Positions 1 through 10,468 are shown, numbered from the stretch's first letter. The stretch is 64,000 bases of DNA from Trichopria drosophilae (GCA_030407085.1 CM059584.1:144760001-144824000); one strand, 5' to 3'. Translations and numbers: made by a program. Notes: generated by a model from the sequence alone, not told the origin.

Positions 1-439
1 ACTACGAAGAAATGGAAATTAGATCATTATTCAAATTCTATGATTCATGTTAAAAATGTATGATTTGCAGCAAGTTTCTGCGCTTTTGTAATAATGTCAT
101 ATTTAAACAAATTTTTAAATTATTTCAAATTAGTTATTTTGTAAGGTGTGTTAAATGAAACAAAAAATTAAAGAAAAATAGATAGAATAATATTTTTTTG
201 TTAGATAACAAAATAAAAAGGGATTTAAATTCATAAACACGACAACAATTTTTAAATTGATTCATTGGTGAAATATAGGTGTTACCTTCACAAACTCATT
301 GGGGTTAAATAGCTGAAAATCGTCTGAATATTGTTAACCATAATTATAATAATTCTTATAATTGAAAACTACTAAATAATTTAAAGATCTAATTTATTTT
401 ATAGAAACTTGTTTTGTAAAAGTTTTTTTTGTTGTCGTT
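1..439. other. AT-rich DNA, no gene seen
   Basis: Very AT-rich with homopolymer A and T runs and many stops in all frames. I see no gene, RNA or clear repeat here. It runs into the degenerate tandem array that follows. Confidence 0.6.
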
Positions 440-2480
440 TTTATTGCCAAGTTGATTAATTGTTATAATTACGGAGCAGTTCTTCAAACATATAAAAAAA
501 AAATATGAAAAAATCGCAAATAGTGCAGAAAAATTGATTTATATTTTTTTGCACATGAAAAATTAATGAACAAATTAAAAAAATAAAAACATTTTTAGAA
601 TTATGGAAAGTGATTAAGTATTCTGAAGAATTTTTAAAAATTACATAATAACCGTTGTTGTTACAGAAAAGTTGGAATATTTTTTATAGATTGAAAATTG
701 TGGAAAATTGTCGTAGAAAAATTCCTAAAAAAATCTAATGGTTAGAATTGCTCAAAATTAATTGACAGTGCTCCAAAAAAATTAAAGGTCAGAGAATAAT
801 TGTCGAACATTTTTCTCGGTTGAAAAATTCATAAAAACCCTCCAAAATTTTTTCAATTTCAGTAAAGTTGTTAACATCTCTTCGGAAAAAGTACGAAACG
901 ATCGACTACAACACCAAATAGTTGTGCACTTTTTTTTTGAAGATTAGAAATTATTGTCGAATATTTTTGCGGATCAAAAATTATGACCGAAAAACACTCT
1001 AAAACATTCTTTTTAACACAATTGAGCGGCAGTGGTTACTGGTTCTTCTGAATTTTTATGAAATTACGAAAGAACCTTCAATGGAACAAAAAAGTTGTAT
1101 AATATTAAAAGTTATAATATTTTTTGCGGAAAAAGAATTTCAAATATTTTTTGTTAATGAAAAATTGGGGTTCAGACATTCTAAGAAAATTGTGGTCGTT
1201 TTAAGTGCACACCAGTGGTGAATGATGAACATAGCGGTGAACTTAAAAAATATGAAAAGATAAAAATACTCAACGGAACAGGAAAATTATTTAATATTTT
1301 TTTGAAGATGCATAATAGTCAAATATTTATTTTTTGCTGAGAAAAACTTGTGGTTGAGGAATTTCTAAAACAAAATTATTAAAAATGCAAAAAGTCGTTA
1401 ACAATTTTCCAAACATATAAAACGTATGAGAATTGGAGACAAAAATTGACGAATCATTTTTAGAAATTTCTAGTTGAAAAATACTTGAAAAATACTAAAA
1501 AATTCTTTCAATTTCAGTAAAGTGGTTAACAATTTTTCAGGAATGATAAAAAGTAAGGAACGCTAAGGAAAAATTGTCCAGCATTTGTTTGAAAATGAAA
1601 AATTAGGCAATTGTTTTTTGGTGATGAAAAGTTCCTAAAAAACGCTGAATAGTTGTTTCAAATTTAGTATAGAAATTGACAATGCGTCAGAAGTGTCAAA
1701 CAGTAGAAAATGCCCTTTCATGGCACCGAAAAATTGTCCAAAGTTTTTTGAAAATGAAAAATTGTCTATGAAATATTTCGAAAACACACTACAGTTGTTA
1801 CAAGTACGGAAAAGCGGTTAAGCATTCTACAAAAATATAAAAAATAAGAAACACTTGGCATTGGTAGAGAAAAATTATCGTAAATTTTTTGCAGGTGAAA
1901 AATAGTCCTCGAAAAATTAAAAAAAAACTCCAATTGTTACAATCATGGAACAGTAGTTTAGCATTTTACAAAAATAAATAAAATAAATAACACTTTAAAA
2001 AAAAATTGTAGTTGAAAAATGTATAAAAAACATTTAAATTGTTATAATTGATCAAAAGAGGTTAACAGTTCTTCAAAAATAAAAAAATAAATGAAAAAAC
2101 TTGTTAATGAAAGAAATGAACAATTATAGATGAAAAATTCCTCAAAAACATTCCAATTATTACATTTACGGGAAGGTGCCGAACTATTTTTGAAAATATA
2201 AAAAAATATGAAACCCTCAAAAACATTAGAGAAAAATTGTCGAATATTTTTGGGGATGAGAAATTATCGTTGAAGTTATTCACTGAAATATAAAAATGTG
2301 TCAAATTCCCGTCATTGTCACCGACAAATTTTCCAATATTTTTAGCTGACAAATTATTGTTGAAGAGTTACCAAACACTCTGGAAAAAAGTGGTTAAAAA
2401 GATATGAAACATTCCTGAACGGTACCAAAAAGTTGTCTGATATATTTTGCGGTTGATATTTTTAGTTGTTCATGAATAAT
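440..2480. repeat. Degenerate ~140-bp tandem repeat (old satellite)
   Basis: A loosely conserved unit recurs. It starts with a version of GAAAAATTGTCGAATATTTT, then a GATGAAAAATT segment, then TTCCTAAAAAACACT, then CAATTGTTACAATTACGG, then AAGTGGTTAACAATTCTTC, then AAAAATATAAAAAATAAG. The leading motif is seen near 1588, 1727, 1868, 2000 and 2231, so the period is roughly 130-145 bp. Divergence is high and units carry many indels. There is no coding capacity; the small open frame near 2104-2352 on the minus strand is a by-product. It resembles an aged satellite or minisatellite; units are too diverged for me to fix exact borders. Confidence 0.7.
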
Positions 2481-2579
2481 TGACGTTGAAAAATGTATTA
2501 AAAAAGCACTCAAAAACCTGTCCCGTTCCTGATATTCACTTCAAAAAAAATTAATTTTTTTATTCTTGGTAACGGAAAG

Positions 2580-3120
2580 TCGTGTTGGAAGTGACGAATG
2601 GGAATGGGAACCACTGACATGCCTAGACATTCGTCGTTCGGCTCTTTAAACTTTAAAAGTCAAGAAGCGGCGGCTCGGGACTAAAACGGTGCTTCTCGTC
2701 GCAAAACAATTGACCGAGACCATAGTATACCGAGCTTTTCTCGTCTTTTCCTCTGCAAGCTCAACCAAGGGGGCTTTCGCCCCTACATCAGGGGGAAAGT
2801 CCCCGTTCGACGTGAACCGCAGAGTGCCGCAATATGCAAACTCGCCAGTAACCAGCGCCTTTACGATTATGCAAAGCAATTATCGTGGAATGCGGTCAGC
2901 TGTTTCCAGTTGGCATGACGTCATTCATTACCGTATATCTAACACCGAAGAACGGCAGTGCATGCGTGCGGGGCTGGGCCTCGGCGACGACGGGACGCGA
3001 CGTTCGTTCAGGTCGTCCACGAGTATTGGACGCGCACGGATTTTTTCCGCCTCCGCCCTCCCCCCCGTGGGCATATTGCGTTTCCGGTTGTGGGCTTTCG
3101 TTCGACTTCTTTCATTTAAT
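2580..3120. promoter_or_regulatory. GC-rich CpG-containing island with CRE
   Basis: This stretch is far more GC- and CpG-rich than its flanks. A perfect CRE/ATF site TGACGTCA lies at 2916-2923. Short GC hairpins occur around 2768-2806 (GGGGGCTTTCGCCCC type and GGGGGAAAGTCCCC type). A 156-codon plus-strand frame (2689-3159) and others are open here, but several frames are open at once because stop codons are rare in GC-rich DNA, and none gives a recognisable protein. A promoter, first exon or enhancer is the simplest reading. I cannot place a start site or orientation. Confidence 0.45.
2916..2923. promoter_or_regulatory. Palindromic CRE (TGACGTCA)
   Basis: Perfect 8-bp CREB/ATF consensus inside the 2.6-3.1 kb GC-rich island. 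The same palindrome occurs in most other islands of this window (9149, 16833, 16858, 30951, 51924), which supports a regulatory role. Confidence 0.45.
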
Positions 3121-3411
3121 TACAGATTTATAGACGCTATTGTAAAGCAGTTTATTTAAAATTATGTAATACGACAGTACTTTTATGGATCGCTCAAAGA
3201 AATTCTATAGAATATCCTACAAGTCTTATTAAGTCATCAAGAATAGGCCTGAGATTCTGGTAATACACAGCGTATTATGCACTATGGTTTTTGTAAATTT
3301 TTCTTTTTTTATATACACAAATCCTCTCATTTGAATGCATAAATTGACTAAAAAAATGTGTGGTCAACTTTTTAGAAAACTTAAATTTTGAGCAAATGAG
3401 CATATTATTGT
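3121..3411. other. AT-rich spacer, nothing seen
   Basis: Ordinary AT-rich DNA between a GC-rich island and the first GGATCC-core repeat copy. No supported feature. Confidence 0.5.
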
Positions 3412-3581
3412 ATTTGAGGTCGCTGATTACAAAACCGAATTCAGATTTGGAAAATTCAAAATGGCGGATCCAATATGGTTGACGACATTTTAAAAAATTC
3501 ATCGAATTCACTTGAAACTCGTTACTCGGGGGTTTTCGAGGTAGCTGATTACGAATCCGAACTCAGATTTTGAAAATTCAA
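3412..3581 (+). repeat. GGATCC-core interspersed repeat, forward copy
   Basis: Contains the family signature GAGGTCGCTGATTAC, then TTCAAAATGGCGGATCCAAT, then ATGG. After about 122 bp the GAGGT.GCTGATTAC motif starts again (3416 and 3538), so at least part of a second unit is present in tandem. The family recurs throughout the window in both orientations. Function is unknown; it behaves like an old non-autonomous dispersed repeat. Confidence 0.75.
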
Positions 3582-3639
3582 GTATACTTACCAGCTAACT
3601 GCGGGGGTAAAACTTTTAATTTATTATCATTTAAAAACC

Positions 3640-3800
3640 TTTTCGTAATCATCGAAAACATTCAAGTAACGAGTTTCAATTGAATCCGATAAATTTTTTA
3701 AAATGTCCGCCATATTGGATCCGCCATTTTGAATTTTCGATATCTGAGTTCGGATTCGGAACCAGCGACCCCGAATACCCCCGAGTATCAATTTGTGGAC
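3640..3800 (-). repeat. GGATCC-core interspersed repeat, inverted copy
   Basis: Same family as the copy at 3412-3581 but inverted, about 60 bp away. The signature CATATTGGATCCGCCATTTT is at about 3711-3730 and the ...GAACCAGCGACCCC end near 3760-3771. Together the two copies form an imperfect foldback. The minus-strand frame near 3627-3851 is a by-product. Confidence 0.75.
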
Positions 3801-4136
3801 AAAACTATGTGTTTTTGTAGCAAAAAATCTGTTGGCGTCTATACACTTCATCGACTGCGAAATTAATCTTGCCTATTATATCCTAACCCAAAAACATCAC
3901 ATTAACGTACAATATATAACTGGCAGAAGTATTTCTCCCAAGGTAACAGATCAACAGGTAGAAAAGTAAAGGATGTTGCACGGCTCATGGAACGTATTGA
4001 AAGAGCTTAAAAGACGCAAGAAAAATAAAATATAAAACATCCTCTTGGATTACTGATGTTCTAAGTCAAACAATTTTTTTTTAAACTTGTTATAAGTTTG
4101 AAATGTTACACGGAAAGGAAGAAACACGACTGAGTC

Positions 4137-5311
4137 CTGTCTACGCAGCACTGGTTACTGCGTGGCCGGTTCGCAAATACTTTCTATTTCAGCTCGCTAT
4201 AACTCAGTCAATTTTGAGAATTTTGAAACGAATAAAAAATGAAATTGTTCATTACAGTTTCCCAAATCTAGTGCACTAAGAAAAAATGATATATCTTAAT
4301 AAATAAAAAAGTTATTAATTTTCAATGCAGAACTGCGAAATTTGTGTTTTTATAGATTCAGGCGCTTCGTTTATCGAGCGAATTTCAAGCATCCGAAAAC
4401 ACTCAGCGAGAAAGTTGTTCATTAAGGTATGAACAAATTTTCTGAAAAGTTTCATCTCCATTGCATTAATAGTTTAAAAGTAATGAATGTTTAATGTTCT
4501 GCCGTACCCCGGAAGAAAAGTCGTATCTCCATTTTGGGTGAAATTGGGATAAAATTATATTTATATTCCTTATAATGCAATGCAGTATTTCCTGAAAGAA
4601 AATATCTGAAATATTTGTTATTAGCTACAAAAAAAAAGAAAAATACTTTTATTAGAAATACAGTATTTCTGGTATAATTTGGCTAAAAGAGGCGCAAATT
4701 CAAAAATGAATGTATTTTATTATAAAATCATATCCCAAGATTCTTTGTATAATGAAATATCCTGCATATTTTCTAAAATTAATCGTTAAATTAAGTAATT
4801 TAGTTTTTGGTTAGAATCGATTTATTGGCGATACGTCAAAATCGAAAAAATGGAGATACGACTTTTCTTCCGGGGTACGGCAGTGTTGGTTGTGGCCTTG
4901 CGCGCATCGCCGTGGCACACATGACGCTCTAGCCGTCGGCCGATACCTATTTTAAACATTCATTAATTTTAAAACTATTAATGAAATTGAGATGAAACTT
5001 TCCAAAAAATTTGTTCATACCTTAATGAACAACTTTCTCGCTGAAAGTTTTCGGATGCTTGAAATTCGCTCGATAAACGAAGCGCCTGAATCTATAAAAA
5101 CACAAATTTCGCAGTTCTGCATTAAAAAATTAATAACTTTTTTATTTATTAAGATATATCATTTTTTCTTAGTGCACTAGATCTGGGAAACTGTAATGAA
5201 CAATTTCATTTTTTATTCGTTTCAAAATTCTCAAAATTGACCGAGTTATGGCGAGTTGAAATAAAAAGTATTTGCGAACCGGCCACGCAGTAACTAGTGC
5301 TGCGTAGACAG
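4137..5311. mobile_element. Foldback / MITE-like element with ~400-bp inverted arms
   Basis: The left arm (4137-4535) and right arm (4847-5311) are near-identical reverse complements. Outer ends are CTGTCTACGCAGCAC on the left and GTGCTGCGTAGACAG on the right. Inner ends are the segments CCGTACCCCGGAAGAAAAG and its complement. The right arm holds about 70 bp of GC-rich sequence (about 4884-4952) missing from the left arm. The 311-bp centre is AT-rich and noncoding. No transposase frame is present and I found no clear target-site duplication. Such long inverted arms fit a non-autonomous DNA transposon or foldback element. Arm similarity suggests fairly recent origin or gene conversion. The family is not identified. 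Confidence 0.85.
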
Positions 5312-5475
5312 TATAAAATTATCAAAATTCAAAATGGCTTGTATAATATGGCGGACCAAAGTTCGAAACTTCATCCGATTTCGATGGAATTCAGGGAGTT
5401 TTTGGGGTTGATGTCATATTTCAACATCTAAAATGACGGATCCAATATGGCGGACTAAATTCTGAAACTGTAATT
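5312..5475 (+). repeat. GGATCC-core repeat, forward, about two units
   Basis: Two partial units lie directly next to the foldback element: AAAATGGCTTGTATAATATGG, shortened here to its core ATGGC..ATAATATGG, at about 5333, and AAAATGACGGATCCAATATGG-like sequence near 5430-5451. They end in GCGGACTAAATTCTGAAACT. They belong to the same family as 3412-3581. Confidence 0.65.
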
Positions 5476-5639
5476 GATTTATTTTATTATTTATACCAAA
5501 AACGAAATTTATTATAAGAAAACTAAAATCGTAATTATAATCTCTTTTTTAATATACTTTAGGCTGATTCAATCCATCATCTGAGTCCTGCATCATCTCC
5601 ATATGCTTTCGTTATTATCGTTCTAAATCACTCAAAACG

Positions 5640-6075
5640 AAGAAATAAAGCATGCAACTCGTCTGCTAACTGCGACTAGTAAAAAATAAATTCTTTCGGA
5701 CAATTAGCCACAACGGTAATAATAGAAAATCACTGCAGATGCGCACGCACGTAACTATGCGCATGCGTGTGCGTAAATTCCTCTCTCGTATCGGTTCGTT
5801 TATACGCTTTTAAGTCGCGTACGTGTCGGTACATGCGTGCGGTCTTTGTGCTAGCTTATGAGAGCCGGACCACCGGCCAACTAGTTATTTGCTAGCACCG
5901 TGTTATATACCTCGTAGATGCACGTGCAATTGCCAATTGCACGTACCCGCAATCTCAGGGACTGATGAGAGCCGTTCTTTTAACGCAGGAATTATCGTTC
6001 GGCCCAGTTTTACACGACAATACGCACCTCGCGCATTACGGTCATTTTCCAGATTTCACGTTGTCGCTGATTAAC
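5640..6075. promoter_or_regulatory. GC-rich CpG-containing island
   Basis: A CpG-rich segment in AT-rich DNA with ATGCGCATGCGTGTGCG and GTCGCGTACGTGTCGG-type runs and a long perfect palindrome at 5922-5944. It is probably an enhancer or promoter. No TATA box with a convincing start site was found, and the 61-codon frame at 5889-6074 has no recognisable product. Confidence 0.4.
5922..5944. promoter_or_regulatory. Perfect 23-nt palindrome with 11-bp arms
   Basis: ACGTGCAATTG, one central C, then CAATTGCACGT: perfect 11-bp arms around position 5933, inside a GC-rich island. It could be a dimeric transcription-factor site or a tight hairpin. No factor is assigned. Confidence 0.5.
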
Positions 6076-6397
6076 ATAGCGATAAATTCATTAAACAATG
6101 ATTCGGGGAATTAGTATTCATGAATCCCTAGGCTACAATTTTTTAAATAAGTCGACGTTTAACGTTTAAACGATTAAGTCCGGACATTTTTTCAACTCTT
6201 CTATTTTGTGCGAAAAAAAATTTCCACGCGTATACTGTCGGGTGTATTAAAAAAAAAGACATTTTTTCAAATTTATTTTTTTTATCTCTTTGGTTTAACA
6301 TTGAAGCTGTTTATGATAACTCCGGTTTAAAATAAAGCGATCGTTTCTTGGAACCTTCAACTTTAAAATGTATATGAAAGTAAAGATGAAAGCCCTA

Positions 6398-6420
6398 CCT
6401 AACATAACCTAACCTAACCT
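6398..6420 (-). repeat. Telomere-like (TTAGG)n fragment
   Basis: CCTAACATAACCTAACCTAACCT-type run, the complement of the arthropod telomere unit TTAGG in four imperfect copies. It is short and internal, so probably a microsatellite or repair-inserted fragment rather than a chromosome end. Confidence 0.6.
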
Positions 6421-6539
6421 GTTTAATGTAACTTAATGGAAAAAATAACGTTCTTAAGAAATAAATTAATTAATTAACTTTTACCTTTTTGTCGAATGTT
6501 TTTATGTCGCTGGAATATTTTTTATACGTAATATCTATG

Positions 6540-7720
6540 GTTTTATTCGGATGAAATCAAATTCTGAAAATCAAAATGGTGGAGAAAATCTGACGGTCAA
6601 ATTAAATAAAAAATTAGTATATTTTTATAAAACATTGTATCTTATAACTAGTTTTTGACCTCTCGATTACGATGCCACATTTTCAAAATCCAAAATGTCG
6701 ACTCAAATACGTCAATAAAACCTCTAGATATTGAATTTAGTTAATGCCTTGTATCTACACTTATTTCCAGCCTCTGATTATGAATTAGGAATCAGTTTTT
6801 CGAATTAAAAAATGGCTGTTGTAATATGCTGGTCAAATTTTTAAAAAGTTATTGAATTGTGTAAACCTTTCAGTCACAGACGGACACCAGTGTCGCACTT
6901 AAGGACGAACTAATGACTATTATTATTTGGCATTCGGTGTGTTGGAGTTTTTGATAATACTGTTTACGAATTTGGCGTCAGATTTTCAAAATTCAATATG
7001 GCAGATTCAATATGGCCGACAGAAATGAAAATAGAAACGATAATATGTTCTGATATTTAGCAGGTAGAGGTTTTTGTGGTTACGTATTACGAATATGGTG
7101 CAGTCTTTTATAATAACAAGTGCAGCACTGGATTAATTAGCCAAAATTATTATTTTTCCAATTTTTGTTGGGCCATATTGGATCCTCCATTTTGAATATT
7201 GAAAATATGGCACCGGATTCGTGATCACCGACCTTAAAAACGAAGATAAACTGAATTTCAAAGAAATACAGCGTTCAAAAAATTCGTGATTGAAAGTGTT
7301 AAACTAGCTGTCTTGAAGATATTTTTTGAGGGCATTGATTACAAAGTTGAAAAGTTTCAAAATTCAAACTGCGATTTCGAATTTGATGTCAGATTCAAAA
7401 TTCTACATGACACCACTAATACGCCAGTGCAATGTATTGTAAGTTAATGAATATTGTCAATGCGGCGACTAACTATTTAAATGATTTTCAATTTTTTCAG
7501 CAATTTAGTGTTAGATTTACTAAATATAAAATGGCGGCTTCGTTTCTGCGATTCTAGATTTTGCAAATTATTGAATTTATTTAAAGTTTATTCTGTAGAG
7601 TTCTCTCGCTGATTATGAATTTAATGTCAGATTGATGCACCCAAAATGGCCACAATATAGCGGTCAAATTGAAATAAAATTTACTGTCCAAATATTTCAC
7701 AAAAAATGTCAAATTTAGAA
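6540..7720. repeat. Diverged array of GGATCC-core repeat units
   Basis: The family signature (CTGATTA-GAAT...TCAGATTTT...AAAATGGC...) recurs in diverged form near 6548-6600, 6660-6710, 6775-6860, 6965-7022, 7330-7410, 7500-7540 and 7605-7690. An inverted copy at about 7170-7252 is centred on GGCCATATTGGATCCTCCAT. Spacing is irregular (about 100-200 bp). No coding potential. Confidence 0.65.
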
Positions 7721-8995
7721 ATCCAAAATGATGCAAATAATGAAATCTCGTTATCCATTTATCATCAGAAATATTAAAATATCGAAGAAAAATTCTTTTA
7801 CTGAGAATAAATCGCGATTTCATAATTTGTATTGCAGACATCACAATTCCGTGGACTAAGAATCATTCATCGATATTTTCAACACATTTGCAACAAGTCT
7901 GGAATTTGCGAAAACCATAAATCTTTCTTTGAAAAAAGAGTGATGTAAGGCTCCAGAAAAAGGCGCGAAAAGGTTAAAAATTATTTCGCCGAAGAATTCT
8001 TTCGCACAGGTAAACATTTGAGTAAGCAGGAATGGAGGGTCCAAGACGATGTGCGAGAAAGACGGAAGTCGTCTGGTCTTTTTCCAGGTATCGCATTTAC
8101 AGGCTCTGAAATTTCGTTATATATACCGTTGTTCAAAATGAGACAATTAATCGTGTCCGATTACAAAGGAACTTACCCGCCACGCGTTCCTGGAACGTGC
8201 GATAGTCTTTAAAATGATGTCTTATTTGGTTTCTTTATCGGTAATTTCCTGAGGTTTCAAATTGCATCTGAATATTGTGCCATTTTTTTGAATTTTATCG
8301 ATTCATCTGTACGACAGAATAGAGATGTCGCGTGCCATTAATAGAGATTCGAGATAAAAACGTCCATGACACGTTTATAAAAAATTTCAATGCATTTTCA
8401 AAAATTTGTTTTTCATTTTTAGTAATAAAATTGTTTATTTTTTTGTTACAATTTATTTTAATTTTATAAGTGTTTCTACGGTAATTAGAGAGTAAGTGAC
8501 ATCTGAATTTTATATTCTTATTATGTGACCTCCCTTCTATTTATAGTAATTGCCAACCAAATCATTATAACTGACGATCAACAAGGAGAAAACAACTAAA
8601 AAATATTTATTAATCACAATTCATCATATGAATGTAATCATTTTTAAATTAATTATTTAATTTATAATGAGCGTGAAAGTTCCTAAATAAATGCAATTTT
8701 GAGACATCCTATTCCAGAGGTCTTACAGAGCTCTTAAAGGCATATTTATGAACACGTTAGGAGCTCTTCGTTGATAGTATCAAAGTATTAAAGTACTCGT
8801 AGAGTTCTTTTTGCTGATTGGGTATTAAACGTGATTTTAATTTTTCTATATATGAAACATGAAGTTATTATTATTACGGTCTAAAATATTTATTTCGAAA
8901 CTATTCATCTGTTACTGGAAAGTTTAGAAAGGTATTAGAAAATATACTTGTCACACAATTAATAAAGACAAATGGTCTAGTAAATGCAGTCAGTT
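7721..8995. other. AT-rich stretch, no supported gene
   Basis: Mostly plain AT-rich DNA. A slightly more GC-rich patch at about 7980-8215 holds a strong minus-strand donor-like site (GGCGG before GTAAGTTCC, exon side ending at 8181), but the would-be acceptor is poor. No gene is supported. Confidence 0.4.
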
Positions 8996-8999
8996 ACCG

Positions 9000-9530
9000 T
9001 CCTACTAAAAATGGTTCTCCTAACTAGTCGTACGTCGTTGAGCTAAACGAGAACGGTAGCAAAATTTCGCTCACCTGTACGCAAGGCGATGAATGGCGAA
9101 GCGAGCTTCGGCCATCTTCGTATTATAAAGGCACTTTTTTAAAGTTAATGACGTCATAAAGGGACTAGAAAAGATTGCGTGATGCCCAGAAAACTCATAT
9201 CGCGAGGAGCTTTCGTTTCCGAGAGTTTTTTTTCTTTCTTTTTTTTATCAACTTTGCCCCTTCCGGCTTCCCTCATTATCTGGCCGTGTCGTTAAGTTGG
9301 AACGTTATTGCGCATACATGACCGGCGGCGATTGGTTTTCGAATCGGCCAACCAATGTGCGTCTATGGTCATGAAAGACATATCTAGTCGCGATATAGCT
9401 ATATTTGTCGCGCAGCAGCGTGGGAACTCCTTCCGTGCTCAGTGGTTCTCACTTTCTTCTCCCATGTTTTTAAAGGGGTCTCCACGCGGAAGTCCCCTGA
9501 AGTGGATCGTTGCTTGGATGACATAATTGC
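9000..9530. promoter_or_regulatory. GC-rich island with CRE; possible minus-strand promoter and first exon
   Basis: CpG-rich island. Read on the minus strand it contains, in order, a perfect CRE (9156-9149), a TATA-like TTTATAATA (9130-9122), an AAGATGGCCG YY1/Pho-like motif, and a strong donor (GTACAG before GTGAGC, exon side ending at 9075). That order fits a short noncoding first exon. The other half of the island (9290-9530) includes ATTGG and CCAAT motifs 18 bp apart. No protein frame is recognisable, and transcription has not been shown. Confidence 0.4.
9149..9156. promoter_or_regulatory. Palindromic CRE (TGACGTCA)
   Basis: Perfect CREB/ATF consensus within the 9.0-9.5 kb island, about 20 bp from a TATA-like motif that points to the minus strand. 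Confidence 0.45.
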
Positions 9531-9830
9531 TGAGGGAACTTACAGATATTACTTTTGCAATGTATAATTCTGATGATTGTCTTTGAGGATTTGAAAATTT
9601 GCTCTTATGTACTTCACAATTTTTTTTAAAAACCTTTTTTTTATTGACTGAATATATTTTTAGGACTTTTAGGTGTTAGTTATTAAAATATTATATGTTT
9701 TACTGGAATATTCCGGTAAACTCATTATTTTAATTTCCGGTGAATTTTCACTTTAAAAAGTTATTAGGGTAAAATTTATTAAAAGTTAAATTTAGTTGGA
9801 TTCTCATTAACGGAATTTTGTACTTTCAGG

Positions 9831-9893
9831 TGTTCGAGGTCGGCGACTACCGTTCTAAAGTCAGACCTTAGCTAGAAAAAATGGCGATATGAC
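9831..9893 (+). repeat. Diverged GGATCC-core repeat copy
   Basis: GTGTTCGAGGTCGGCGACTA followed by a degraded AAAAAATGGCGATATGAC segment: recognisable but shortened family member. It is bordered by acceptor-like and donor-like bases that look accidental. Confidence 0.45.
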
Positions 9894-9931
9894 AAAGTAA
9901 GTTTAAAAAATTACAAATCGTACAATTTTGT

Positions 9932-9956
9932 ACCGAGTATACGCACAATATGTTTA
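9932..9956 (+). repeat. 25-bp direct repeat, left copy
   Basis: A 25-bp sequence starting ACCGAGTATACGCACAATAT is repeated exactly at 10444-10468. The pair flanks the hammerhead ribozyme motif at 10178-10245. Flanking bases outside the 25 bp do not match, so this is not a simple long duplication. Confidence 0.75.
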
Positions 9957-10037
9957 AATACAAGCGGTCAAGAATTTTACATTTTAAATGTTACATTTAT
10001 CAAATGTATACATAATATTAGTTAGTCACGGTAACAT

Positions 10038-10108
10038 GAAACGGACTAAACTTAGTTCGTTTCCTTTTTTTCATTTTCTCGTTACTGTAAAGCATAATCC
10101 CGTGCTTT
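10038..10108 (+). other. Two adjacent stem-loops upstream of the ribozyme
   Basis: GAAACGGACTAA (10038-10049) can pair with TTAGTTCGTTTC (10052-10063), 12 bp with one G-T pair. A second stem of AAAGCA and TGCTTT follows at about 10089-10107. They lie 70-140 bp upstream of the hammerhead motif in the same direct-repeat-bounded segment and may belong to the same transcript. That link is inference. Confidence 0.35.
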
Positions 10109-10177
10109 AGTATAGTACGAGACTTGAATTATTAATTTTATTCTCGCTTTCGAGTCTTCACATTATACAATCAATAT

Positions 10178-10245
10178 TGCGTCCAGGGTAAGGATGCCGT
10201 AAACCCTGCTGATGAGCACATTACGGTATCCTGGTGCGAAACGCA
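10178..10245 (+). ncRNA. Hammerhead self-cleaving ribozyme (open helix III)
   Basis: Every conserved hammerhead element is present and in order. Helix III pairs TGCGT (10178-10182) with ACGCA (10241-10245). The cleavage triplet is GTC, with the scissile bond after C10183. Helix I is CAGGGT (10184-10189) with ACCCTG (10203-10208). The catalytic core CTGATGA is at 10209-10215. Helix II is GCAC (10216-10219) with GTGC (10234-10237) and has the preferred G10.1-C11.1 pair. GAAA is at 10238-10241. Both ends sit in helix III. Loop I (10190-10202) and loop II (10220-10233) are complementary over 11 consecutive pairs (GGATGCCGTAA with TTACGGTATCC, one G-U), so a loop-loop pseudoknot or an alternative long hairpin is possible. 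Hammerheads are known across animals, often in retroelement-like repeats and introns. In vivo role here is unknown. No second copy was found in the window. Confidence 0.92.
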
Positions 10246-10443
10246 TTTTCACAATAGTTTAAATTATTAACGCAAGAGGGATACTTATTATATTAATCCA
10301 ATATCTAAAAGCTAGTGATTCAAAAATTTAACACATAAGAAGATCTATTATCAAAGCGCCAGACGCATATTGCCATCGCAATTCGTCTGTTTACGGTTTT
10401 TCTACTTGTTTACTTTTTCTACATATAATATACGGACCGTCAC

Positions 10444-10468
10444 ACCGAGTATACGCACAATATGTTTA
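10444..10468 (+). repeat. 25-bp direct repeat, right copy
   Basis: Exact copy of 9932-9956, 512 bp downstream. The ribozyme motif lies midway between the two copies. The pair could mark the ends or junction of a small repeat unit. Confidence 0.75.

Noticed and set aside
2689..3159. 156-codon plus-strand frame
   Set aside because: Lies in a CpG-rich island with several frames open together; no recognisable domain, no conserved pattern.
4992..5180. 62-codon plus-strand frame
   Set aside because: Lies wholly in the right arm of the foldback element; the symmetric left arm has no equivalent gene.
5960..6000. Second hammerhead-like core (ACTGATGAGAGCC)
   Set aside because: CTGATGA is present, but no GAAA closes helix II and no matching cleavage strand exists.
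9831..9895. Exon-like segment between TTTCAG and GTAAGTTT
   Set aside because: It coincides with a degraded GGATCC-core repeat copy and contains in-frame stops; the splice-like ends look accidental.
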